Origin: Kribbella soli
Lineage (GTDB): Bacteria; Actinomycetota; Actinomycetes; Propionibacteriales; Kribbellaceae
Length of the DNA: 64,000 nt
Assembly: GCF_004331345.1 (NCBI RefSeq)
Contig: NZ_SJJZ01000003.1
Location: 930,001-994,000 of the forward strand
Reading direction: 5' to 3'
Part shown: positions 33,938 to 42,133 of the stretch, piece by piece
How the letters are laid out: every line of letters starts with the position of its first letter
How positions within the stretch are numbered: the first letter of the stretch is position 1
Notes under the pieces: generated by a model
Told to the model about the DNA's origin: nothing
The model's database searches: none
What the model saw: only the letters and a program-made list of their open reading frames with translations
Made by a program: the position numbers and the translations under genes

Positions 33938-34435
33938 GTGAGCGAATCCCAGTTGCCACCACCAGGAACGGTCCGACACCGTACGACGGCCCGCGTGCTG
34001 CCGGTGCGTCCGGACGGCAAGGTGCTGCTGCTGCACGGCTGGGATCCGCTGAAGCCGCAGACGCCGTACTGGTTCACGATCGGCGGTGGCGTCGAATCCG
34101 GTGAGACGGTCGCGGAAGCGGCCGGCCGCGAACTGCGCGAAGAGGTCGGCATCGTGCTGCCGATCGACGCGCTCGGCACACCGGTGGCGACGAACACGAT
34201 CGAGTTCGAGTGGGGTGGCTGCCGGATCGTCCAGCACCAGACGTTCTTCGCGGTCGCGGTGGACAGCGTCGACGTGACGTTCGCGAACCAGGAGGAGCTG
34301 GAGCTGCAGACCATCAGCGCACACGGCTGGTGGTACGGCGACGATCTCGAGGCGACCGGTCAGGCCGCGCACGTCACGATCCCCGGAATGCTCCGGCGGG
34401 CAGCGGACGTGATCACGCTGCGCCGGGCGTCCTGA
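33938..34435 (+). CDS. Nudix hydrolase
   Basis: A 165-residue hydrolase. The Nudix box reads GGGVESGETVAEAAGRELRE and continues EVGI, a complete G-x5-E-x7-REUxEExGU signature. The start is GTG, with TAGCGT ending 8 nt upstream. It would hydrolyse a nucleoside diphosphate linked to another moiety. It is divergent from the aldo/keto reductase gene. Confidence 0.9.
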   Translation: MSESQLPPPGTVRHRTTARVLPVRPDGKVLLLHGWDPLKPQTPYWFTIGGGVESGETVAEAAGRELREEVGIVLPIDALGTPVATNTIEFEWGGCRIVQHQTFFAVAVDSVDVTFANQEELELQTISAHGWWYGDDLEATGQAAHVTIPGMLRRAADVITLRRAS

Positions 34436-34436
34436 G

Positions 34437-34604
34437 TCAGCGCTTGCGGGCTTCTTTGAGGACCTTCTTCGGGACCTTCTTGTCCACCTCGTAGTGCACG
34501 CGATCGAGCCGCTCGGCGCAGCCTGCCTTGGACAGGCGCAGCAGGACGACCGGGCACTTCTTGCACCTCGGCTTGTCCTTGCAGCACTTCTTCTTCGCGG
34601 TCAT
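34437..34604 (-). CDS. 55-residue Cys-rich basic protein under an iron box
   Basis: A small protein beginning MTAKKKCCKDKPRCKKCP and ending VPKKVLKEARKR. It has five cysteines: a CC pair, C-x2-C and one later in SKAGCAERLDRV, with 16 lysines, so metal binding is likely. It lies between the Nudix gene and the metal-receptor gene and has its own promoter: TAGACG-N18-TACGCT on the minus strand. A DtxR/IdeR-type box lies in that spacer. Similar short Cys/Lys-rich proteins exist in other actinobacteria from memory, but I know no function. Confidence 0.75.
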   Translation of the reverse strand: MTAKKKCCKDKPRCKKCPVVLLRLSKAGCAERLDRVHYEVDKKVPKKVLKEARKR

Positions 34605-34622
34605 CGACGGCACGCGGTGAGC

Positions 34623-34641
34623 GTAGGTGAGGCATACCTAA
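34623..34641 (-). promoter_or_regulatory. DtxR/IdeR-type iron box
   Basis: On the minus strand TTAGGTATGCCTCACCTAC matches 15 of 19 positions of the consensus TTAGGTTAGSCTAACCTAA. It begins 19 nt upstream of the Cys-rich gene and covers the spacer of its predicted promoter, so iron-dependent repression is expected. Confidence 0.65.
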
Positions 34642-34676
34642 CCCGTCTAGAGGTCGCGCGGCGATCGTGGCGGACG

Positions 34677-35423
34677 TCACGAAAGCTGTCCGCTCAGCAG
34701 TTCGCGGGCCTGCACGAGTGACGGTCCGTACCAGGTCAGATGCCGTCCCGACACACACCGGGCGGGATTCGTGAACGCCTCCGGTCCGTCGTCCGGTGAA
34801 AACGGATATGGCTCGTCCGGCAGCACCACGATGTCGTAGTCCGGCAACACGTCCAGGTCGATCCGCGGATAACGTTCACGAGATTCTCCAAGGACGTTGT
34901 CGATACCGATCCGCGACAACAGATCGCCTGCGAACGTGTCCCGGCCGAGCGCCATCCACGGCCGCCGCCAGATCGGTATCACGGCCCGCCGGCGCATTCC
35001 GGCGTACGGCGTACTCCACACCGTCCGCGCATCGTGCAACCACTGCGGTTCGCCGCCGATGATCGCGGACAGCATGCGACCGAGCGAGTCGAGTGATTCG
35101 GGCACTGTCGTCGGCGCCGTCACCCAGACCGCGATTCCACTCGTTCGCAACGCGTCGAGATCGGCCGCGCGATTCTCCTCCGCGTTCGCGACGACGACGT
35201 CCGGTGCGAGTGCGTGGATGCGATCGACGTCGGGATTCTTGGTGCCTCGAAGACGTACTACGTCGAGGTCCGCGGGATGCGTGCACCAGTCGGTAGCACC
35301 AACGATTTCGGCCGGATGCGTGACCGCGATCGACTCCGTCAACGACGGCACGATGCTCACCACACGACGCACCTCGTCGGGTAGTTCGACGACGTTGCGC
35401 AGGTCGTCGTACGCACTCTTCAT
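34677..35423 (-). CDS. Helical-backbone metal receptor (FecB/BtuF-like), without signal peptide
   Basis: A 248-residue protein with the class III periplasmic-binding fold: VVSIVPSLTESIAVTHPAEIVGATDWC, then RIHALAPDVVVANAEEN, and YDIVVLPDEPYPF in the second lobe. There is no signal peptide or lipobox, so it should stay in the cytosol. No ABC transporter genes are near. It may bind a corrinoid or metal chelate inside the cell. The neighbouring iron box belongs to the next gene downstream, not to this one. The longer GTG start at 35441 is also possible. Confidence 0.78.
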   Translation of the reverse strand: MKSAYDDLRNVVELPDEVRRVVSIVPSLTESIAVTHPAEIVGATDWCTHPADLDVVRLRGTKNPDVDRIHALAPDVVVANAEENRAADLDALRTSGIAVWVTAPTTVPESLDSLGRMLSAIIGGEPQWLHDARTVWSTPYAGMRRRAVIPIWRRPWMALGRDTFAGDLLSRIGIDNVLGESRERYPRIDLDVLPDYDIVVLPDEPYPFSPDDGPEAFTNPARCVSGRHLTWYGPSLVQARELLSGQLS

Positions 35424-35718
35424 CTGCTCGTTGCACCTCACGTTCGCAGGACGTTGCCGAGGACAACACTCGTCGATCGGGGCGTTCGATGGCCAGATTG
35501 TGCGCGTGTCGCCAAGAAATTATTCAGCCTATCCGGCATGCTCAGGGCGCGGCGGAATCCCTTCTGCACAAGGATTCTCGGCATTTAGCCGCCAGTACGC
35601 CGCCAGTTCTCCTTAACCTGCGGACGTTTCCGGTGCTTTACGTAGCGCACAAGTGTTGTCATCATCATGACGACGAGGAATCCACCGTGGTTTTCCTCAG
35701 CCGCACCAAGGAGGCAGA

Positions 35719-36333
35719 GTGCCAGCCAAGAAGGCAGCCGCAGGGAAGGCGACAGCCAAAAAGGCTTCTCCCGCCAAGAAGACTGTCGCGAAGAAGACCA
35801 GCGCCGCGAAGACAACGACCGCGCGCAAGGTCAGCGCAGCAAAGAAGACAGCGACGAAGAAGGTGAGTGCGGCCAAGAAGACCGCCGCCAAGAAGACGGT
35901 GGCGAAGAAGGCGCCGGCCAAGAAGACCACCGCCAAGAAGGCCCCCGCGAAGAAGGTCGCGGCCAAGAAGGCTCCGGCGAAGAAGGTCACGGCCAGGAAG
36001 ACCGTCGCGAAGAAGGCGCCGGCGAAGCGCGCGACCGCTGCGAAGAAGACGACGACGGCAGCGCGGAAGACGACGGCCAAGAAGACTGTCGCGAAGAAGA
36101 CCGTCGCCAAGAAGGCGCCGGCGAAGAAGGTCGCAGCGAAGAAGGCTCCGGCCAAGAAGGCTCCGGCCCGCAAGGTCGCCGCCAAGAAGGCGCCGGCGAA
36201 GCGCGTCGCCGCGAAGAAGGCACCGGCCCGCACCGCCGCGAAGAAGTCCGCGGTGAAGAAGACCGCTGCGAAGAAGGCACCGGCGCGCAAGGCTCCGGCC
36301 CGGAAGACCGCGGCCAAGCGGGTAGCCCGCTGA
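35719..36333 (+). CDS. Lys/Ala-rich histone H1-like protein
   Basis: A 204-residue protein built almost wholly of Lys, Ala, Thr, Val, Pro and Arg in short repeats such as KKAPAKKVAAKKAPAKK. Such tails occur at the C-terminus of actinobacterial HU proteins (HupS/HupB), but no HU domain is present. It resembles stand-alone histone H1/Hc1-like proteins that bind DNA by charge. The GTG start has an AAGGAGG site. The upstream 277-nt gap has no clear promoter. A strong terminator follows. Confidence 0.85.
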   Translation: MPAKKAAAGKATAKKASPAKKTVAKKTSAAKTTTARKVSAAKKTATKKVSAAKKTAAKKTVAKKAPAKKTTAKKAPAKKVAAKKAPAKKVTARKTVAKKAPAKRATAAKKTTTAARKTTAKKTVAKKTVAKKAPAKKVAAKKAPAKKAPARKVAAKKAPAKRVAAKKAPARTAAKKSAVKKTAAKKAPARKAPARKTAAKRVAR

Positions 36334-36368
36334 CCTTCACGTCAGCAAGCAACAGAAGTCAGTAACGG

Positions 36369-36404
36369 CTGAGGGGCACCACCGCGTTCGGTGGTGCCCC
36401 TCAG
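36369..36404. terminator. Strong bidirectional terminator hairpin
   Basis: A perfect 16-bp stem (CTGAGGGGCACCACCG and its complement) with a 4-nt loop CGTT lies between the converging histone-like gene and the small gene at 36425. Confidence 0.88.
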
Positions 36405-36424
36405 CACGTCGTCGGAGCCGGACC

Positions 36425-36613
36425 TCAGTCGTCGTTCCACTTCGGGTCGTTGTCCCAGGCCTCGTTGCGTTCCTGGGCCTTCTCCAGGGCGCGCGCGGCT
36501 TCCTCGGGCGTGCTGTACGGCCCGAGCCGGTCCCCCGACTTCGCACCCTGGTACGGCTCGACCTTGCCGGTCTTGGTGTTGTAGTACCACTCGTTGCTGT
36601 GATCGTCACTCAT
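36425..36613 (-). CDS. Small conserved hypothetical protein
   Basis: A 62-residue acidic protein reading SNEWYYNTKTGKVEPYQGAK and then GPYSTPEEAARALEKAQERN. The pattern WYYN-x3-G-x-V and GPY-x-T-x-EEA is typical of small actinobacterial proteins next to the methionine aminopeptidase gene, from memory. An in-frame GTG at 36625 is an alternative start; AGGAGGTGG lies just upstream of both. It is divergent from the map gene. Function unknown. Confidence 0.72.
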   Translation of the reverse strand: MSDDHSNEWYYNTKTGKVEPYQGAKSGDRLGPYSTPEEAARALEKAQERNEAWDNDPKWNDD

Positions 36614-36668
36614 CTGGATGACCACCTCCTGGGAGTCTTGTCGCAGCGCTCTCTAGAATGATCTCACC

Positions 36669-37517
36669 ATGTCGATCCTTACCTCTGGCGTCATTTCGCC
36701 GCGCCGCGATGTACCTGCTTCCATTCCGCGTCCGGAGTACGTCGACAAGCCGGCGCCTACGCCGTTCGACGGGTCCTACGTGACGGTGCCCGAGCTGGTC
36801 GACAAGATGCGGGTCGCGAGCAAGCTCGCCGCGCAGGCGTTGCAGGCGGTCGGTGCGGCGGCGAAGCCAGGCGTGACCACAGACGAGCTCGACAGGGTCG
36901 GCCACGAGTACCTGGTCGACCGCGGCGCGTACCCGTCGACGCTCGGCTACCGCGGCTACCCGAAGTCGCTGTGCACGTCGGTGAACGAGGTGATCTGCCA
37001 CGGCATCCCCGACGACCGTCCACTCGAGGACGGCGACATCGTCAACGTCGACATCACGGCGTTCCTGGACGGTGTGCACGGCGACACCAACGCGACGTTC
37101 CTGGTCGGCGATGTCGACGAGGAGAGCCGGCTGCTCGTCGAGCGCACGCTCGAGGCGCTGAACCGCGCCATCAAGGCGGTCAAGCCCGGTCGTCAGGTGA
37201 GCATCATCGGCCGCGTGATCGAGTCGTACGCCAAGCGGTTCGGGTACGGCGTGGTGCGCGACTTCACCGGCCACGGCATCTCGACGTCGTTCCACTCCGG
37301 CCTGATCATCCCGCACTACGACGACGAGCGTTTCGACGACGTGATCGAGCCCGGGATGACGTTCACGATCGAGCCGATGCTGACGCTCGGCACGTACGAG
37401 TACGACCTGTGGGACGACGGCTGGACCGCGACCACGAAGGACAAGTCGCGGACGGCACAGTTCGAGCACACCCTGGTAGTCACCGACACCGGCGCCGAAG
37501 TACTCACCGTGCCGTGA
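36669..37517 (+). CDS. map: Type I methionine aminopeptidase
   Basis: A 282-residue enzyme that removes the initiator methionine from new proteins. The five metal ligands are visible: two Asp in VDITAFLDGVHGDTN, His in DFTGHGIS, Glu in FTIEPML and Glu in QFEHTLVVT. The N-terminal extension of about 40 residues is typical of actinobacterial copies. The stop overlaps the GTG start of the next acetyltransferase gene, suggesting coupled translation. Confidence 0.95.
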   Translation: MSILTSGVISPRRDVPASIPRPEYVDKPAPTPFDGSYVTVPELVDKMRVASKLAAQALQAVGAAAKPGVTTDELDRVGHEYLVDRGAYPSTLGYRGYPKSLCTSVNEVICHGIPDDRPLEDGDIVNVDITAFLDGVHGDTNATFLVGDVDEESRLLVERTLEALNRAIKAVKPGRQVSIIGRVIESYAKRFGYGVVRDFTGHGISTSFHSGLIIPHYDDERFDDVIEPGMTFTIEPMLTLGTYEYDLWDDGWTATTKDKSRTAQFEHTLVVTDTGAEVLTVP

Positions 37518-37897
37518 CCGTCACGCAGTACCAGGAGACCCACCTGCCGGGGATCCTCGCGATCTGCGAAGCGGAGAACTGGCCGAGCCTGCCCGCCGAC
37601 TCGGCTCGCGCGCACGCGGTCTTCACTGCTCCCGGCGTGACGACCGTCGTCGCGCTCGACGGCGACCAGGTCATCGGCTTCGCGTACCTGCAGAGCGACG
37701 GCCACATCCAGGCTCACCTGTCCCAGATGGCCGTCCACCGCGCGTACCGCCGCAAGGGCATCGGCCGCGCCCTCCTCGAGTACGCCGCACCTCTGACCGG
37801 CGCCCAACGCGTAGACCTGGTCACCGACACCGCCGAGGACTTCTACCAGTCCTTCGAACACCGCACCTACACCGGCTTCCGCATCTACCCTTCCTGA
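37514..37897 (+). CDS. GNAT-family acetyltransferase
   Basis: A 127-residue protein with motif A as MAVHRAYRRKGIGRALLEYA near residue 75 and a closing YQSFEHRTYTGFRIYPS. It starts at a GTG overlapping the map stop (GTGA). Overlap with map invites the idea of a role on new protein N-termini, but the sequence alone does not show this. Its 3' end overlaps the converging peptidase gene by 13 nt. Confidence 0.82.
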   Translation: MTVTQYQETHLPGILAICEAENWPSLPADSARAHAVFTAPGVTTVVALDGDQVIGFAYLQSDGHIQAHLSQMAVHRAYRRKGIGRALLEYAAPLTGAQRVDLVTDTAEDFYQSFEHRTYTGFRIYPS

Positions 37898-39381
37898 CCG
37901 CCTCGGTTGGAGGATGCGGTGATGAACGTGCCTAGATCGGCAGACTGCTGGATGCGGGACTGGTCGTGGACGTACATCATGTGACCGGCCGGGTAGTACT
38001 TCGTTTCGATGTTGGTGGTCAGTTCGGCGGGGATCCGCAGGCGGGCGAGAGTGTGCTCGGTGGCGAAGTACGGCGTCGCACCGTCGTAGTGGCCGGAGGC
38101 GACGTGCACCTTCAGGTGCGGGTTGCCGCGCATCGCCTCGGCGAGCTTGTCCGCAACCGAGATCTGCTGGCCCTCGAACTCCTTGAACGACCAGTTCTTC
38201 GCGGCGTCCATGTTGATGACCTCGTACGGCAGGTCGTTCTCGTAGCCGAGCTCGACGCGCACGTAATGGTTGAGCGCCGCGGAGTACGGCCCGGTGATCG
38301 CGTTCATCGACGGGTCGCGATCCGGTGTCTCCGAGCCGTAGTCCGCGGTCCATCCGGTGAAGCGACCGTCGAGACGTCCGACCGTTTGGCGGCGGGAGCG
38401 CAACAGCTCACCGAAGAACCGCATGTGCTCGATCCGCAGGTTCACGCGATCGATGTAGTCCTCGCTCAACCCGGTCAGCGACGCCAGCCGGGTGACCACC
38501 TCGGCGCGGTAGTCCGCCGGGATTCGGTTGCCCTGGGCAAGCGCATTCGGGTACCTACCGGCCGCGAACCGTTCCGCGTCCGCGAGCACGTCCTCCAGCG
38601 ACCGGTCCGGAACCATCCCGTGGTAGTGCGCAATCGCGGCGTACGACGGAAGGAACAACGTGTACGGCAGGTCGTTGCCCGGTGTGAAGTCGAGCGGCCC
38701 GAACTCCAGCGCCGCCGAGATCAGCATGACGCCGTTGAGGTACATCCCGTACCGCTGCTGCAGATGCGCGGCCAGCCCGGCCGCACGCGTCGTACCGTAG
38801 GACTCGCCGGCCAGGAACTTCGGCGACATCCAGCGCCCGTTCCGCGACGTCCACAGCCGGATCACCTCACCGACCGACTCCAGGTCGCGCGTGAACCCGT
38901 GGTAGTCCCCCGGCTTCTCCCCCTCCGCGGCCCGTGAGAACCCTGTCGATACCGGGTCGATGAACACCACGTCGCTGTACTTCAGCAACGTCTCGGCGTT
39001 GTCGACGATCGAGTACGGCGGGGGCGCGAGCTCACCCACGTCGCCGGAGACCACCCGGCGCGGGCCGAGCAGACCGAGATGCAGCCAGATGCTCGACGAT
39101 CCCGGGCCGCCGTTGAACGCGAACGTCACCGGACGGTCCTCGGCGTCCGCGTCGTCCAGCGTGTACGCGGTGAGGAACACCTCCGCCTTCGGCTTCAGCC
39201 CGTCGAACTTGCCGTCGGTGAACACCTCCTCGCGGAGCACGATCCGTCCGGTGGTCGCCGTGTACCGCAACTCCTGCCCGTCGACCGTCAGCGTGTGCTG
39301 CGTCGTCACCAGGTCGTCGACCGGCTTCGCGGGCTTGGTCTCCGGCTTGGTCTCGGGGTCGGTGTGCTCCTCGTTGGCCAT
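37885..39381 (-). CDS. Serine carboxypeptidase-like protein (peptidase S10)
   Basis: A 498-residue alpha/beta hydrolase. The oxyanion region is FNGGPGSSS near residue 85, the nucleophile is Ser in AGESYGTTRAAG near residue 190, the Asp is in ASGHYDGATPY and the His in YYPAGHMMYV. There is no signal peptide: the start MANEEHTDPETKPETKP is hydrophilic, so the enzyme seems cytosolic, unlike eukaryotic S10 enzymes. AAGGTG precedes the ATG at 39381. It removes C-terminal amino acids if active. Confidence 0.9.
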   Translation of the reverse strand: MANEEHTDPETKPETKPAKPVDDLVTTQHTLTVDGQELRYTATTGRIVLREEVFTDGKFDGLKPKAEVFLTAYTLDDADAEDRPVTFAFNGGPGSSSIWLHLGLLGPRRVVSGDVGELAPPPYSIVDNAETLLKYSDVVFIDPVSTGFSRAAEGEKPGDYHGFTRDLESVGEVIRLWTSRNGRWMSPKFLAGESYGTTRAAGLAAHLQQRYGMYLNGVMLISAALEFGPLDFTPGNDLPYTLFLPSYAAIAHYHGMVPDRSLEDVLADAERFAAGRYPNALAQGNRIPADYRAEVVTRLASLTGLSEDYIDRVNLRIEHMRFFGELLRSRRQTVGRLDGRFTGWTADYGSETPDRDPSMNAITGPYSAALNHYVRVELGYENDLPYEVINMDAAKNWSFKEFEGQQISVADKLAEAMRGNPHLKVHVASGHYDGATPYFATEHTLARLRIPAELTTNIETKYYPAGHMMYVHDQSRIQQSADLGTFITASSNRGGQEG

Positions 39382-39425
39382 GTCGAGCACCTTAATCCAC
39401 CGTTGCAACCACTAGCGTTGGGTTT

Positions 39426-39794
39426 ATGGCGACGATTCTGCACATCGCGTTCGTGGACCAGTGGGCGGCCGCGCGGGACGCCGGGAGCTACCGGTGGTCG
39501 ACCCGCGGCAAGAGCCTCGACGACGGCGCGACGTTCATCCACGCATCCCGCCCCGACCAGGTCGCGATGGTCGCGAACTTCGCGTACGACGACGTGGCCG
39601 AGCCGCTGTGTCTGCTGGTGATCGACACCGCCCGGCTGGTCTCCGCGCTCTGCGACGAGGACCTGGACGGGACCGGGATGAGTTTCCCGCACATCTACGG
39701 GCCGCTGAACCTGGACGCGGTGGTCGACGTACGCCCGTACCACCGGGGTCCGGACGGCCTGTGGCCCGAGGTGACCGCCGAGGCCGTATCCTGA
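39426..39794 (+). CDS. DUF952-family protein
   Basis: A 122-residue cytosolic protein. It opens ILHIAFVDQWAAARDAGSY and contains DGATFIHASRPDQVAMVANF and FPHIYGPLNLDAVVDV, all typical of DUF952. TAGCGT ends 7 nt before the ATG, so the mRNA is likely leaderless. It is followed within 10 nt by the RNase P RNA gene. The family has no proven function. Confidence 0.85.
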   Translation: MATILHIAFVDQWAAARDAGSYRWSTRGKSLDDGATFIHASRPDQVAMVANFAYDDVAEPLCLLVIDTARLVSALCDEDLDGTGMSFPHIYGPLNLDAVVDVRPYHRGPDGLWPEVTAEAVS

Positions 39795-39800
39795 TCGTAC

Positions 39801-40203
39801 GGAACGGGTCGGTCGGGCGATCGCGTCGTCCTTTGCAGAGGGCGCCGAGGAAAGTCCGGACTCCACAGGGCAGCGTGGTGGGTAACGCCCACCCGGGGTA
39901 ACCCGCGGGACAGTGCCACAGAGAACAGACCGCCAGCGGCTCCGATGAACCCCGTGGTTCATAGGAGTGCGGGTGAGGGTGAAACGGTGGTGTAAGAGAC
40001 CACCAGCTCCGCAGGTGACTGTGGAGGCTAGGTAAACCCCACGTGGAGCAAGGCCAAGAAGGGCGGTGGGCAACCACCACCCGCGCGAGCGTCTGAGGGC
40101 GGCCCGCCCGAGCTCGCGGGTAGGCCGCTAGAGGTGCCCGGCAACGGCCACCGTAGATGGATGATCGCCACCACAGAATCCGGCTTACAGACCGACCCGT
40201 TCC
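39801..40203 (+). ncRNA. rnpB: RNase P RNA (class A)
   Basis: The conserved cores are present: GAGGAAAGTCCGGACTCCAC near the 5' end, GGGTAACGCCCACCCGGGG and GTGCCACAGAGAACAGACCG next, then GGTGAAACGGTGGTGTAAGA, and GCTAGGTAAACCCCAC before the 3' half. The closing helix P1 is perfect: GGAACGGGTCGGTC at 39801 pairs with GACCGACCCGTTCC ending at 40203. The RNA is the catalytic part of the tRNA 5'-processing enzyme. Length of about 400 nt fits the actinobacterial type. Confidence 0.95.
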
Positions 40204-40235
40204 CCACACCCGGTCCACAGACGAGAGGTGCGAAC

Positions 40236-40796
40236 ATGCCCGGGCGCCTGATCGGCCTGGTAGGCACGTCGAGCGTCGGGAAATCGAGTACGGCGCGGCA
40301 GTTGCAACTGCTGCTGCCCGAGCCCTATCTCGTCGTCGGGCTGGATCATTTCTACGACATGTTCCCGCAGGACTGGGGCGGCCACCGGCGAGGCCCCGGG
40401 CCGGGGTTCTGGCAGGACGTGCTGACCGACGACGACGGGAAGCCGCGGATCGTCACGCACTACGGTTCGGCGGGAGAGCGGATGCTGGCGGGCATGCGGG
40501 CCGCCGTCGTCGCGCTGCTCGACGCCGGCAACAACGTCATCCTCGACGAGATGCCGGTCGACGACACGATCATGCCCGCCTGGCGGACCGCTGTAGCGCC
40601 GTACGACGTCCGCTGGGTCGCGCTGCAAGCCCCACTCGACGTGATCGAGAAGCGCGAGCACGAACGCAACCACGGCCGCCACGCAGGCAACGCCCGCGAC
40701 CACTACGGCATCGGTCTGAACGGCCCCTTCGACCTCGTACTCGACGCCGCCACCCTTTCCCCAGCCGAACGAGCCGCCGCAATCGCCAAGCTCTGA
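40236..40796 (+). CDS. Chloramphenicol phosphotransferase-like P-loop protein
   Basis: A 186-residue kinase-like protein. Walker A is GLVGTSSVGKSS near residue 6, and the segments LVVGLDHFYDMFP and NNVILDEMPVDD match chloramphenicol 3-O-phosphotransferase (CPT) relatives. The frame extends 5' into rnpB, so ATG at 40236 with GAGAGGTG before it is preferred. Whether it inactivates an antibiotic or a self-made compound is unknown. Confidence 0.82.
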   Translation: MPGRLIGLVGTSSVGKSSTARQLQLLLPEPYLVVGLDHFYDMFPQDWGGHRRGPGPGFWQDVLTDDDGKPRIVTHYGSAGERMLAGMRAAVVALLDAGNNVILDEMPVDDTIMPAWRTAVAPYDVRWVALQAPLDVIEKREHERNHGRHAGNARDHYGIGLNGPFDLVLDAATLSPAERAAAIAKL

Positions 40797-40814
40797 CTGC
40801 TCAGGAGCGTGGGG

Positions 40815-41546
40815 CTAGTGGCAGTGGTTGTCGTGGTTGTTTACGGCGCGGCCGGCGGGTTTTTCCCAGGGTTCTTGGCGGCCGAGGGCGGTTAGGTCGA
40901 GGGCTGTGACGGTGAAGGTCATTGCGTCGGGGCCTCGGCCGTACGTCGAGTAGGTGTGGTACACGTGCTCGTCGACGCGGAGGAAGCAGCTCAGGCCGTG
41001 GAGGTCGAAGGGCTGCTGCGTCTGGGTGTGCTCGTTGTTCGGCAGCACGTCCCACTCCGGCTTGGTGCGGTAGTTGTACTCGAACGGTACGACGGACTCG
41101 TCCAGCGTGACGTGGTAGTCGTAGTTGAAGTCGCTCCCGTACGACGAGTACCACGGGTACTCCCACCCACGCGTCTCCCGGTACGCGGCCAGCTTCTCGT
41201 ACGGCGCCCGCGAGACCAGCGCGAACGTGGTGTTCGCCGCGTTGAGCAGCCGCGTCGACCCGATGTCGTCGACGAACCCGGTGCAGTTCGGGCACCCGGC
41301 GTCCCACTCCGGCTGGAACATGAAGTGGTACACGACCAACTGGTCCCGCCCCTCGAACAACTCCAGCAGCCCCACCGAGCCTTCGGCCCCGGCGAACGAA
41401 TACCCCTTGTCGACCAACACCATCGGCAACTCACGGCGCCGCGCGTTCAGCGCATCACGCTCCTTGGTGAACGCCTTCTCCGCAGCCAACAACTCACGCC
41501 GCGCACCCAACCATGCATCCCGCGCCACAACCTCCGGCAAGCCCAT
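40815..41546 (-). CDS. DUF899-family thioredoxin-like protein
   Basis: A 243-residue cytosolic protein. It opens ARDAWLGARRELLAAEKAFTKERDAL and continues LVVYHFMFQPEWDAGCPNCTGFVDD, with a C-x2-C pair in the thioredoxin-like position. The C-terminus ends in HDNHCH. AAGGAG lies before the ATG at 41546. The family is often called a predicted dithiol-disulfide oxidoreductase; no substrate is known. Confidence 0.85.
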   Translation of the reverse strand: MGLPEVVARDAWLGARRELLAAEKAFTKERDALNARRRELPMVLVDKGYSFAGAEGSVGLLELFEGRDQLVVYHFMFQPEWDAGCPNCTGFVDDIGSTRLLNAANTTFALVSRAPYEKLAAYRETRGWEYPWYSSYGSDFNYDYHVTLDESVVPFEYNYRTKPEWDVLPNNEHTQTQQPFDLHGLSCFLRVDEHVYHTYSTYGRGPDAMTFTVTALDLTALGRQEPWEKPAGRAVNNHDNHCH

Positions 41547-41643
41547 CCCAACTCCTTCATCAACCAACAGAACACCCGAGACGTCGGAACCACCCCCACC
41601 ACTTCGACACCCTCCCGCCAACAATCGCCGTACGATCGAAACC

Positions 41644-41994
41644 GTGTCCGCCGACGACTCGATCCACACGCCGTACCTGACTGTCCAGGAACGCCCGGCG
41701 CGCAACATGGCGGCGCGGCTCGAAGGAGTGCTCACGGTGGACGAGCCCACGAACTGCGTGGTCGTCCGGAAGAGCGATCACCTCGTCGAGGTGGCCTGGC
41801 CGCCGGGATGCTCGGTGGTCTCCCGTGACGGTTCAGTCGCCGTACTCGACGCCGACGGACGCACGATCGCCGAACTCGGCGACACGGTGGTACTCGGAGG
41901 CGGCTACATCCCGCCCTCGGCCGCGCACACGACTTCCCGCACCGGTCGCGCACGCGTGTTCGCCGTCGCCGGCTCCTTCGGGCTCCCGACCTGA
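41644..41994 (+). CDS. Hypothetical protein with a leaderless start
   Basis: A 116-residue protein with no known domain. It consists of short strands (NCVVVRKSDHLVEVAWPPG, then SVAVLDADGRTIAELGDTVV) resembling a small beta-barrel. TACGAT ends exactly 7 nt before the GTG start, which supports both the start and a leaderless mRNA; the much longer open frame upstream is not likely coding. It is divergent from the DUF899 gene. Confidence 0.55.
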   Translation: MSADDSIHTPYLTVQERPARNMAARLEGVLTVDEPTNCVVVRKSDHLVEVAWPPGCSVVSRDGSVAVLDADGRTIAELGDTVVLGGGYIPPSAAHTTSRTGRARVFAVAGSFGLPT

Positions 41995-42001
41995 CCACTG
42001 G

Positions 42002-42089
42002 CCGCCGAGTCGTGGTGATTGGCTGCGGGCTGGTTGGTCGAGTCGTGGAGATTGGTGGGTTTTGGCTACCGATTCTCACGACTCGGCGG
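42002..42089. repeat. Three related 18-21 nt repeats forming an inverted structure
   Basis: CCGCCGAGTCGTGGTGATTGG at 42002, TCGAGTCGTGGAGATTGG at 42038, and an inverted copy CCGATTCTCACGACTCGGCGG at 42069 share the core GAGTCGTG. The outer pair gives 13 perfect base pairs. The element fills the gap between the hypothetical gene and the hydrolase gene and covers its promoter region. Confidence 0.6.
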
Positions 42090-42133
42090 GCGGGAGGACG
42101 GGATGTCGACCGCTGGGGTGAGAAAGTGGGGGT

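Noticed and set aside
35719..36333. Possible CRISPR-like repeat array
   Set aside because: The repeats are codon-based Lys/Ala runs in a protein gene with no unique spacers of constant length and no cas genes.
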